A stretch of 6,690 bases of DNA, taken from positions 1 through 6,690 of the forward strand of contig WQZK01000100.1 in the NCBI GenBank assembly GCA_009780765.1, read 5' to 3'. Both the position numbers and the translations under genes were made by a program. Of this stretch, positions 1 through 6,410 are shown piece after piece; the stretch's first letter is position 1, and each line of letters begins with the position of its first letter. This DNA is from Defluviitaleaceae bacterium. Lineage in GTDB: Bacteria > Bacillota > Clostridia > Lachnospirales > UBA5962. The notes beneath the pieces are model-generated. The model ran no database searches. It was given only the letters and a program-made list of their open reading frames with translations, and was not told where the DNA came from.

Positions 1-18
1 AATCATTAATATTGCTTT

Positions 19-147
19 AAAGGTAGCTAATACTAATTCTCAACAAACATCTGGATTTTCTATCGGTCATAACGCTCCTTGCGTAACGCGGAGCTTCCCT
101 CTGAAAATCACAGTGTTTGATTGGAATTAGTATTGGCTACCTTTTTT
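19..147 (+). terminator. 126-nt fold-back with T-run, terminator-like or palindromic element
   Basis: Seen: bases 19-39 are complementary to 124-144 over 21 positions, with one G-U pair (T28/G135). The stem continues inward with 44-49/114-119, 51-53/111-113 and 54-60/103-109, separated by single-base bulges. At the tip a GC-rich hairpin pairs 74-78 with 90-94 and 81-83 with 87-89 around the loop TAA. The right arm runs into six T (142-147). Inference: as RNA on the plus strand this would work as an unusually long intrinsic terminator for a gene to the left of the window, insulating the sigma-factor promoter downstream. The size and inverted termini would also fit a small non-autonomous palindromic element (MITE-like), but I see no clear target-site duplication. 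No ORF of note lies inside. Confidence 0.6.
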
Positions 148-175
148 AGATTGTATAAAAAAAATTTAAAAAGTT

Positions 176-201
176 TGTAACGAAATTAAAACTTCTTCGT
201 C
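176..201 (+). promoter_or_regulatory. ECF-sigma-type promoter, probably autoregulatory
   Basis: Seen: TGTAAC at 176-181, a 16-bp spacer, then CGTC at 198-201. Known: TGTAAC/TGAAAC with a 16-17-bp spacer and CGTC/CGTA is the promoter class used by Bacillus-type ECF sigma factors such as SigX, SigV, SigM and SigW, which usually transcribe their own genes. Inference: the start of transcription would fall near 208, giving a short leader of about 25 nt before the ATG at 234. The sigma factor encoded just downstream is the natural candidate to use it. Confidence 0.7.
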
Positions 202-233
202 TAACCTATGAAAATAAATAAGGGGGCACTGAT

Positions 234-722
234 ATGCACCATAAAAACATGGCGAACGATTTTGAACAATTGTATAATACGTATTATATGAAAGTGTATT
301 CTTTCGTCATGACTTTGGCAAAAAACCAACATGATTCTGAAGAAATCACACAAAAAACTTTTTTTAAAGCTATGACGTCAAGCTCTAAACACCGTGGCGA
401 TTCTTCTGAACTTACATGGCTTTGTAGCATAGCTAAAAATTTGTTTTTAGATGAAACAAGAAAAGCCAACCAAGCGAGCGAATTAGACCAAGAACTTTCT
501 TCTAGCACAAACCTAGAAAATGCAGTTATAGACGAAGATTTTGCATTCCGCATACATCAGGTTTTGCACAACATGGAAGATCCGTATAAAGAAGTTTTTA
601 GCTTACGATTGTTTGGGGAGCTATCATTTCAAAAAATTGGTTTATTGTTTGGTAAAACAGAAAATTGGGCTAGAGTTACATATCATCGTGCCAGAATTAA
701 AATTCAAGAAAGGATAGATTAA
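234..722 (+). CDS. ECF-family RNA polymerase sigma factor
   Basis: A 162-residue sigma-70 family protein of the ECF type, with only regions 2 and 4, as usual for this length. Region 2 spans about residues 10-77: the core-binding FEQLYNTYY start, and a TWLCSIAKNLFLDETRK end corresponding to the -10 recognition part. A short acidic linker (about 83-104) follows. Region 4 spans about 106-160 and includes the helix-turn-helix ELSFQKIGLLFGKTENWARV, which would contact the -35 element. The start at 234 is chosen because a run of five G (222-226) sits 7 nt upstream; an in-frame ATG at 249 (M6) lacks a site as good. The gene is followed after 2 nt by a zinc-finger anti-sigma factor, so the pair is co-transcribed and the sigma factor is presumably held at the membrane until a signal arrives. 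The inducing signal cannot be read from the sequence. It resembles the SigV/SigX/YlaC group in general layout, but I cannot place it in an ECF subgroup. Confidence 0.93.
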   Translation: MHHKNMANDFEQLYNTYYMKVYSFVMTLAKNQHDSEEITQKTFFKAMTSSSKHRGDSSELTWLCSIAKNLFLDETRKANQASELDQELSSSTNLENAVIDEDFAFRIHQVLHNMEDPYKEVFSLRLFGELSFQKIGLLFGKTENWARVTYHRARIKIQERID

Positions 723-724
723 AT

Positions 725-1699
725 ATGAAAATAGAATGCGATATTATTATGGACTTATTGCCACTTTATTATGATGGCGTTTGCAACGAAAGTAGCAAAA
801 AAATGATTGAGGAACACCTAAAAGAGTGTAAAAACTGCCAAGAAGCTCTTGAAAAAATGAAAAATAATACAGTTGATAGAGTTTTAAAAAACGAGCGTGA
901 GCATGTTGTTAAAAATCATACACAAACTATAAAACGAAATACCACAATGATTGGAGCGAGCATCGCCGCTTGTATGAGTATCCCAATACTAGTTACATTT
1001 ATTATAAACCTTGCAACAGGACGTGCACTTGACTGGTTCTTTATTGTTCTAACTTCTTTAATGACAGCAGCTTCTGTTACTGTTGTGCCTCTAGTTGTTA
1101 ACAAAAACAAGTGGCTTATAACATTTTTAAGCTTCACAGCAAGCTTAACGTTACTACTTCTAACATGCGTAATATTTACCCGTGGCGATTGGTTCTTTGT
1201 AACTATCGTTCCTATATACTTTGGCTTGTCGCTTATATTTTTGCCGTATTTGCTTATTAAGTTAGGAATAAAACGCCACAAAGGGCTTATATACATGCTT
1301 ATCAACACATTTTTCCTTTATGGAGTTATTGTAGTTAGTATGGTGTATGTAGGCAGTTTTGCAAGCTTTGGCAACTCTGCTCTTACTATTCTTGTGCTTC
1401 CTTTAGCACTTGTTTGGGCAATGTTTTTAGTAGCAAAGTACCTAAGAGTTAATGGCTTTATAAAAGCTGGAATTTGTATAGCTTTAGCTGGTGCTGTGCA
1501 ACCATTCATCAGTGGCTTTGTTGAAAGAGTACTAGGATATGATGGCAGACTTATTAGAATTTTTGATGCAAATCTTCTTAAATGGAACACTTCACACGCC
1601 ATAAACTCAAACATAGACTTGTTAATTTTTATTTCTTGCCTTGCTATGGGTATAATCCTATTTGTTATTGGAGCAACAAGAAAAAAGAAAAGTGTATAA
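725..1699 (+). CDS. Membrane anti-sigma factor with N-terminal ZAS (zf-HC2) domain
   Basis: A 324-residue protein that likely binds and inhibits the ECF sigma factor encoded just upstream. The first ~45 residues form a putative zinc-binding anti-sigma domain: C5 followed by the motif H31-x3-C35-x2-C38 (EEHLKECKNC), preceded by the typical LLPLYYDGVCNESS stretch. After a charged linker (about 46-72) come roughly eight hydrophobic segments at about 74-98, 102-125, 130-151, 156-180, 187-211, 217-238, 244-266 and 297-316, ending in a basic RKKK tail. The sensor or transmitting part is thus an extended polytopic domain rather than the single membrane pass of classical RsiW-type factors. Such multi-pass zf-HC2 proteins are common beside ECF genes in Clostridia. 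It starts 2 nt after the sigma stop, with AGAAAGGA (707-714) as ribosome binding site inside the end of the sigma gene, so the two are translationally linked. The ligand or stress sensed is unknown. Confidence 0.88.
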   Translation: MKIECDIIMDLLPLYYDGVCNESSKKMIEEHLKECKNCQEALEKMKNNTVDRVLKNEREHVVKNHTQTIKRNTTMIGASIAACMSIPILVTFIINLATGRALDWFFIVLTSLMTAASVTVVPLVVNKNKWLITFLSFTASLTLLLLTCVIFTRGDWFFVTIVPIYFGLSLIFLPYLLIKLGIKRHKGLIYMLINTFFLYGVIVVSMVYVGSFASFGNSALTILVLPLALVWAMFLVAKYLRVNGFIKAGICIALAGAVQPFISGFVERVLGYDGRLIRIFDANLLKWNTSHAINSNIDLLIFISCLAMGIILFVIGATRKKKSV

Positions 1700-1724
1700 T
1701 CTTGGATAAATAAAAAACTTGAAA

Positions 1725-1753
1725 TTCAACCCTCTTTGTGTTATGCTTATAAT
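1725..1753 (+). promoter_or_regulatory. Candidate sigma-A promoter for the moxR operon
   Basis: Seen: a perfect TATAAT at 1748-1753, 17 bp after a weak -35 match TTCAAC (1725-1730). Transcription would begin near 1760, leaving a leader of about 45 nt before moxR. No ECF-type TGTAAC/CGTC pair was found here, so the envelope operon appears to have a housekeeping promoter of its own besides possible read-through from the anti-sigma gene. The -35 is poor, so an activator or other aid may be involved. Confidence 0.5.
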
Positions 1754-1801
1754 AAGAAATGTTACATTCTTATTACAAATAGTACAGAAAGGGTTGTTTT
1801 T
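1727..1801 (+). promoter_or_regulatory. Nested inverted repeat covering the moxR ribosome binding site, with T-run
   Basis: Seen: bases 1727-1738 can pair with 1785-1796 (12 positions with one C-A mismatch and one G-U), and five T follow at 1797-1801. Within the loop a second inverted repeat pairs 1751-1758 with 1767-1774. The right outer arm contains AGAAAGGG (1786-1793), the ribosome binding site of moxR. Inference: on read-through RNA from the sigma/anti-sigma genes, the structure could end transcription or mask the site. RNA started at the promoter near 1748-1753 lacks the left arm (1727-1738) and would leave the site free. This is a structural reading only; the stability has not been calculated. 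Confidence 0.45.
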
Positions 1802-1803
1802 AT

Positions 1804-2745
1804 ATGGATATTAATAGGTTTCAAAACTATCGCAAGTCAGTAGTAGAAAATTGTTCTAAGGTAATTGTTGGTAAAGAGGAGCCAATCTTTTTGGTTTTAA
1901 TTTCTTTTGTTTGTGCGGGTCACGTTCTTTTAGAAGACGTTCCGGGAACGGGCAAAACTATGCTTTTACGTGCATTTGCTAAAACTATTGGCGGCGATTT
2001 TAAAAGAGTTCAATTTACGCCCGATTTACTACCTTCAGACCTTACGGGCATTAATTTCTACAATCAAAAAGCTGGCGAGTTTGAATTTAGACAAGGTCCA
2101 TTATTTACAAATATTGTTTTAGCTGATGAAATAAATCGTGCAACACCAAGAACGCAATCGAGCTTACTAGAATCGATGGAAGAAAAGCAAATTACGGTAG
2201 ACGGGCATACATACCAGCTTGCCGAGCCTTTTATGGTTATGGCAACGCAAAACCCGCTAGAATCTTACGGTACCTTCCCTCTTCCAGATGCACAGATAGA
2301 CCGTTTCTTTATGCGTCTTTCATTAGGCTATATGACTCGTGAGCAAGAAATGGGCGTTATTTCAAGAACTTCTACACTTAATATTTTAGAAACACTCAAT
2401 CAAGTTGTTTCTTTAGAAGAAACTGAATATATCAGAAATAATTACACAAATGTAAAAGTTTCGCAAGATGTTACAAGCTATATCATGGATATTATTGAAG
2501 CAACTCGTACAGAAAGCCAGTTTATTTCAGGCGTTTCTACAAGGGGAGCAATTGCTCTTTACAAAGCTTCTCAAGCAACAGCCGCTATGAATGGACGCGA
2601 CTACGTAATCCCCGAAGATGTGCGTTTTGTTGCCCCTCATATTTTAGCACATAGGCTAAACCTAGGCTCTTCTCGCGGGGATTCTTTAGAAGTTTTGCAA
2701 AGAATTATAGATAAAGCACAAGTTCCTTTGGAGAATTTATCATGA
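1804..2745 (+). CDS. MoxR-family AAA+ ATPase
   Basis: A 313-residue ATPase of normal family length. Core motifs in order: GHVLLEDVPGTGKT with the Walker A loop at about 46-52 (K51, T52); the MoxR stretch FTPDLLPSDLTG at 71-82; Walker B NIVLADEINRA at 103-113 (D108, E109); SLLESMEE at 120-127; sensor-1 ATQNP at 147-151; FPLPDAQIDRF at 158-168 with the probable arginine finger R167; and GVSTRGA at 243-249 with sensor-2 R247, inside the C-terminal lid. All catalytic residues are present, so it should hydrolyse ATP. MoxR proteins act in the cytoplasm as chaperone-like remodelers, usually on partners carrying vWA-like domains. The partner here is almost certainly the DUF58 protein, whose start codon overlaps this stop (ATGA, 2742-2745). 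AGAAAGGG at 1786-1793 lies 10 nt before the start. It corresponds to the yeaC-type member of the Bacillus moxR-DUF58-transglutaminase cluster. Confidence 0.95.
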   Translation: MDINRFQNYRKSVVENCSKVIVGKEEPIFLVLISFVCAGHVLLEDVPGTGKTMLLRAFAKTIGGDFKRVQFTPDLLPSDLTGINFYNQKAGEFEFRQGPLFTNIVLADEINRATPRTQSSLLESMEEKQITVDGHTYQLAEPFMVMATQNPLESYGTFPLPDAQIDRFFMRLSLGYMTREQEMGVISRTSTLNILETLNQVVSLEETEYIRNNYTNVKVSQDVTSYIMDIIEATRTESQFISGVSTRGAIALYKASQATAAMNGRDYVIPEDVRFVAPHILAHRLNLGSSRGDSLEVLQRIIDKAQVPLENLS

Positions 2746-3815
2746 TAGGTTTTATAATAATCCTTATTGTACTTGGCTATATCGTTCAAAATTTATCCAT
2801 GAAAAATGCCATGACAGGCATAAAATATAGCATAAAAACATCAAAACTTACTGTTGAACCTGATGAAGAGTTTGAAATTATCACAACAGTTAGAAATGAA
2901 AAATTTAGATTTATCTCGTTTTTAAGAGTAGATGAGGTTTTCCCACCAGAAACAAACACATTTAACACAAATGCCAAACTTAGGCTTGATACCATTATGG
3001 GTACTTTAAGTCACACATTTTCAACATATTTATGGCCTAAATCAAGCTTAGTCAGAAAAATGAATGCAGCACTTCCTAGCCGTGGCGTTTATATTTACAA
3101 GGGCGAGCTTATGAAAACAGGTGATTTTCTTGGCGTGCATGAAAATATTAATTATATAAATATTTCAACCGAAATACTTGTATATCCAAAGCCTGTAAAT
3201 AGTGCCGATGTTAGTAATATTTTGGGTGGTTTTTTGGGGGATTTATCGGTTAGGCGTTTTATTATGGAAGACCCCGTTTTAACCGTTGGCTCTCGTGATT
3301 ACACCAGCTACGACCCTATGAAAAATATTTCATGGAAACACAGTGCAAAACTTGGAAAGCTCATGGTTAAGCAGTTTGATTATACTGTTGAGCCTAGCGT
3401 TTCTATTCTTTTAGACGTTAATACTGAAAAATTTGAACAAGAACGTAAAGATTTGCACGAAAAATGTTTTTCTCTTGCAAGAAGTGTTTGCGAAGAGCTT
3501 GAAAACAAAGGCATTAAGTACGATTTTTTAACAAATGCTACAACTTCTGATGCTCTTTCTCATTGGTCTTATGTTGCCGAGGGGCTTGGTCGTAGCCATT
3601 TTCATTATATAGCCGAAGGGCTTGCTCGTGCATCTGCTTACCGCTCTACTGAGGGCTTTGCAGAAACTATTGAAAAAATGAAATTTAAACAAGAAGTTGG
3701 GCGTTCTACTATAATAATAACTCCTGAAAAAGATAACGAAAAATTGCAACTTGCAAACGAACTACGCTCAAGAACTAGCGGAAGCGTTACCTTTATTTAT
3801 GGCGAGGAGCTGTAA
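2742..3815 (+). CDS. DUF58 domain protein, MoxR partner
   Basis: A 357-residue protein with one short N-terminal hydrophobic segment (about 2-17), then a beta-rich region (about 25-150), then the DUF58 core. The core signature is at 185-220: SRDYTSYDPMKNISWKHSAK with R185, Y187, D191, W198, K199 and S201, followed by KLMVKQFDY. The vWA-like fold begins at VSILLDVN (about 220-227); the metal site is incomplete, since D225 is followed by V-N instead of the DxSxS of true vWA domains. EGLGRSHFHYIAEGLARA (about 280-297) fits the helix region common near the end of DUF58 proteins. It is translationally coupled to moxR by a 4-nt overlap, with GGAG at 2730-2733 eight nt before the ATG. Many family members have two N-terminal membrane spans; only one is evident here. 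It probably links the ATPase to the two membrane proteins encoded next. The biochemical role of DUF58 is not established. Confidence 0.88.
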   Translation: MIGFIIILIVLGYIVQNLSMKNAMTGIKYSIKTSKLTVEPDEEFEIITTVRNEKFRFISFLRVDEVFPPETNTFNTNAKLRLDTIMGTLSHTFSTYLWPKSSLVRKMNAALPSRGVYIYKGELMKTGDFLGVHENINYINISTEILVYPKPVNSADVSNILGGFLGDLSVRRFIMEDPVLTVGSRDYTSYDPMKNISWKHSAKLGKLMVKQFDYTVEPSVSILLDVNTEKFEQERKDLHEKCFSLARSVCEELENKGIKYDFLTNATTSDALSHWSYVAEGLGRSHFHYIAEGLARASAYRSTEGFAETIEKMKFKQEVGRSTIIITPEKDNEKLQLANELRSRTSGSVTFIYGEEL

Positions 3816-3817
3816 TA

Positions 3818-5014
3818 ATGAAGCTTATAAAGGTTTTTAAAATACTTTGTGATATTTGCTTTTACTTAACTTTTGCAAACTTTTTTGGTGCAATGGTTGG
3901 AGGAACAAGCTTGCTGCTTGCAATACCAGTTATCGCTGTTTCATCGTATCTTTCGATACTTCTTGTATCAAAAGGTGTGCTTAAATATGCCCCTCTTTTA
4001 CTTTTAGGAACCTGCTTTTTCATTATCCCGCTATATGTCGCTAATATAGTCATTTTAGTTACCGTTTTTGTTTATATGGTATACATCATTGCAAAAATTG
4101 ATAACGATATAACCATACTAGAATGTAAAAATCAGCTTAAACTTTACTCTAAGATCACAGCTGGTTTTGTTGTAATACCACTCCTTATTGGAATGGCAAT
4201 TTATATTGGCGAGTTTTCTGTACCTTATATGATTATATTTTTTGTTTGTATAAGTCTTTCTATGCGTATGCTTAGGCATGATAAAGAAATGCTAAAACAC
4301 GCAAAATTTAATATTATTAATATTTCGATTGCAGTTGGTACGATTGCTTTAATAACACTTTTTGTATCTAATGCTTTTTTAAGATTGTTAAACATAATTT
4401 ATTTTAATGCAATAGCTCCTGCATTTATGTTTATTTTAAATATTTTTATAAGTCTTTTGGGAAGGCATATAGACCCTCCTGGTGTTGGATATGGAGAACC
4501 ACCTGAAATTTTTGATCATTATGATATAGGTGCCCTTAATTTTTTTGAGGATTTGCTTTATGTTGATTTTGCAGAAGAGCTTTACGAGCCATCGCTTGCA
4601 TTTACTATATTAACATATTCAGTTTTACTAGTCTTATTAGTTTTTATGGTTTTTATAGTTTTAAAAATACTTAAAAGCGAAAAATATCAACATCTTGCTC
4701 CTGTTCGTGGTGTTAATAAAATTCATGCGCGAATTACTGGCAAGCCACCAGTTCGTGTTACTTCTTCTCAAAACTCAATTCGTGAGCTTTACAGAAAATA
4801 TCTTTTGTTTTGTAAAAATGATGGTATGAATATTGAAAAATTTTCAACAAGCATGGATATAGAAAAAAAATCGACCCAACGCTTTAAAAAAATTAAAACA
4901 AACGAAATGCGTGAAACATATATCAAAGTTAGATATGGCGAAAAAGATTTTGATCGCCAAGATGTAAAGAAATTTAAAGAAATTTTAGGTGAACTTCGCA
5001 AGGACAACTCGTAA
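3818..5014 (+). CDS. Polytopic membrane protein with DUF4129-like tail, TgpA-like without transglutaminase domain (copy A)
   Basis: A 398-residue membrane protein. Hydrophobic segments lie at about 7-29, 31-51, 57-94 (two spans), 112-131, 133-152, 165-185 and 190-215. A non-membrane loop follows (about 216-260), then one more span (about 261-285) and a basic cytoplasmic tail of about 113 residues. The tail, with IRELYRKYLLFCK (321-333), a T-S pair at 344-345 and YIKVRYGEKDF (368-378), resembles the DUF4129 region that ends TgpA/YebA-type transglutaminase-like proteins. Those proteins normally sit third after moxR and DUF58 and carry a large external transglutaminase core between the last two spans; here only about 45 residues remain, with no Cys-His-Asp core. 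It starts 2 nt after the DUF58 stop with GAGGAG at 3804-3809. Likely role: membrane partner of the MoxR/DUF58 pair, not an enzyme. The family call is by pattern; topology is estimated by eye. Confidence 0.75.
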   Translation: MKLIKVFKILCDICFYLTFANFFGAMVGGTSLLLAIPVIAVSSYLSILLVSKGVLKYAPLLLLGTCFFIIPLYVANIVILVTVFVYMVYIIAKIDNDITILECKNQLKLYSKITAGFVVIPLLIGMAIYIGEFSVPYMIIFFVCISLSMRMLRHDKEMLKHAKFNIINISIAVGTIALITLFVSNAFLRLLNIIYFNAIAPAFMFILNIFISLLGRHIDPPGVGYGEPPEIFDHYDIGALNFFEDLLYVDFAEELYEPSLAFTILTYSVLLVLLVFMVFIVLKILKSEKYQHLAPVRGVNKIHARITGKPPVRVTSSQNSIRELYRKYLLFCKNDGMNIEKFSTSMDIEKKSTQRFKKIKTNEMRETYIKVRYGEKDFDRQDVKKFKEILGELRKDNS

Positions 5015-5179
5015 TATTGCTTCACCAACTAAAGCTTGCTAAAAGATTTGTGAGAATTTTTATGCAAGCTCTAGGAAGCTACGACGATGCTTGTTAGTAA
5101 ACAAGCCAGGAGAAGTTGACGAAGAGATTGCAGTAAAAAAATCACAAACACTTGGTAAGATTTAGTTGGTGAAGCAGTA
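5015..5179. repeat. 165-nt imperfect palindrome between the two paralogs
   Basis: Seen: bases 5018-5033 are the exact reverse complement of 5161-5176 (16 bp), extended outward by a G-U and two more pairs to 5015/5179. Further inward, 5047-5053 pairs with 5142-5148, 5057-5062 with 5134-5139, and 5063-5067 with 5128-5132. A tip hairpin pairs 5089-5095 with 5100-5106. The structure begins directly after the copy A stop and ends 7 nt before the AGGAGG of copy B. There is no T-run after the right arm, so it is not a standard terminator. TA occurs at both outer ends (5015-5016 and 5178-5179), as expected for a small palindromic mobile element with TA duplication, although two bases are weak proof. 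Alternatives are an RNA-processing or stability element that sets the A to B expression ratio. Confidence 0.65.
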
Positions 5180-5201
5180 CTATAGTAGGAGGCTGATTGT
5201 T

Positions 5202-6410
5202 ATGAAATTTTTAAAAGTTCTTAAAATATTGTGTGATATTTGTTTTTACCTAACTTTTACAAACTTTTTAGGCGTACTTTTAGGTGGAACAAGTCTTTTA
5301 CTTACCTTGCCTGTTTTTGCAGTTTCTAGCTATCTAGTAACGTTGCTTTCTAAAAAAGGTGTGTTAAAATATACTCCACTTATTTTGCTTGGAGCTTGCT
5401 TTTTAATAGTTCCTCTGCACATTGTAAACATAGTGATTTTAACCCCAATCTTCGCTTATATGGTTTATGCTGCCTATAAAATAGAAAAAGATATAACCAA
5501 ATTAAGCTGCATGAACCAGCTTAAGCTCTACGCAAAAATTTCGTGTGGATTTATTTTAATTCCTATTCTATTAGGTATGATGAGCTATGCAGGCTTATAT
5601 TTTGTGCCATATACCGCAATATTTTTTGTTTGTATATTTTTAATTATGCGCCTTTTACGGCATGACGACGAGGTGCTTAACAAACACCGCTTTAAACTTA
5701 TTAATATTTCTGTTGCCATTGTTGCAATAATTGTAATAATGTTTTTGGTGTCAAATGCATCTGTAAACCTCTTAACCTCGTTTTATTTCAATGCTCTTGC
5801 TCCTGGCTTTTTGTTTGCTTTAACATGGTTTCTAGAATTTATTTCAAATCCTATTACATTCATACGTGATGGGAGGCACATGTCTAGAAGGGGTCCTATT
5901 GCTAGAACATTAGAATACGAATTTGATGGGTTACAAGGTCTCGGAATTGAGTATTCTGATGAGCTTTCAACTGAACTTTTTGTCCCTTCAAATGCTGATA
6001 TAGTTCTCACATATGTGTTTTTTATTGTTATAGCAGCCGTTATAGTTATGATCGTTATAAAACTGCTTAGAAATGAAAAGTACCAGCACCTTGCACCTGC
6101 TAAAGGCATTAACAAGATTAGAGAGAAAATCACAGGTAAAAAAGTGATCCCCGAAGTTTCTATAAAACACCCAATACGTGAACTTTATAGAAAATACCTC
6201 TTGTTTTGCAAAGATAAAGGCATTGATGTAGAAAAGTTTACAACAAGCATGGATATAGAAAAAAAATCAGCCACAAAATTTAAAAACACTGAAACAAATG
6301 AAATGAGAGAAATTTATATAAAGATTAGATACGGCGAAAAAGATTTTAATAGGCATGAGTTAAAAAAAATTAAAGAACTTTTAGGCGATTTGAAGAAGAG
6401 TAACCCATAA
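5202..6410 (+). CDS. Polytopic membrane protein with DUF4129-like tail, TgpA-like without transglutaminase domain (copy B)
   Basis: A 402-residue paralog of the preceding gene. An ungapped hand alignment gives 128 of 210 identical residues over the N-terminal membrane part and 71 of 111 over the C-terminal tail, with the same predicted layout: multiple spans to about 212, an external loop about 213-264, a last span at about 266-289 and a basic tail with IRELYRKYLLFCK (325-337) and YIKIRYGEKDF (372-382). The loop differs strongly from copy A: it is basic at first (IRDGRHMSRRGPIAR) and then acidic, and only a motif like ELFVPS near its end is shared. The start at 5202 is chosen because AGGAGG (5187-5192) lies 9 nt before it and the MKFLKVLKILCDICF start aligns with copy A. 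The in-frame TTG at 5166 would place the ribosome binding site inside the gene. Tandem duplication followed by divergence explains the pair. No catalytic domain is visible. Confidence 0.75.
   Translation: MKFLKVLKILCDICFYLTFTNFLGVLLGGTSLLLTLPVFAVSSYLVTLLSKKGVLKYTPLILLGACFLIVPLHIVNIVILTPIFAYMVYAAYKIEKDITKLSCMNQLKLYAKISCGFILIPILLGMMSYAGLYFVPYTAIFFVCIFLIMRLLRHDDEVLNKHRFKLINISVAIVAIIVIMFLVSNASVNLLTSFYFNALAPGFLFALTWFLEFISNPITFIRDGRHMSRRGPIARTLEYEFDGLQGLGIEYSDELSTELFVPSNADIVLTYVFFIVIAAVIVMIVIKLLRNEKYQHLAPAKGINKIREKITGKKVIPEVSIKHPIRELYRKYLLFCKDKGIDVEKFTTSMDIEKKSATKFKNTETNEMREIYIKIRYGEKDFNRHELKKIKELLGDLKKSNP

Noticed and set aside
916..1614. Long minus-strand open frames opposite the anti-sigma gene, and similar ones opposite the other genes
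   Set aside because: They are shadows of the plus-strand genes, lack ribosome binding sites and have no recognisable protein motifs.
3570..3641. Apparent 12-residue tandem repeat (YVAEGLGRS / YIAEGLARA) in the DUF58 protein
   Set aside because: The stretch fits the usual helix motif near the end of DUF58 proteins, so the similarity is probably not a recent duplication.
5116..5144. TTGACG at 5116-5121 as the -35 box of a promoter for copy B
   Set aside because: No acceptable -10 box is found 16-18 bp downstream (AAATCA or similar).
5166..5201. Upstream TTG start that would lengthen copy B by 12 residues
   Set aside because: The AGGAGG ribosome binding site lies inside this extension, and the protein aligns with copy A from the ATG at 5202.
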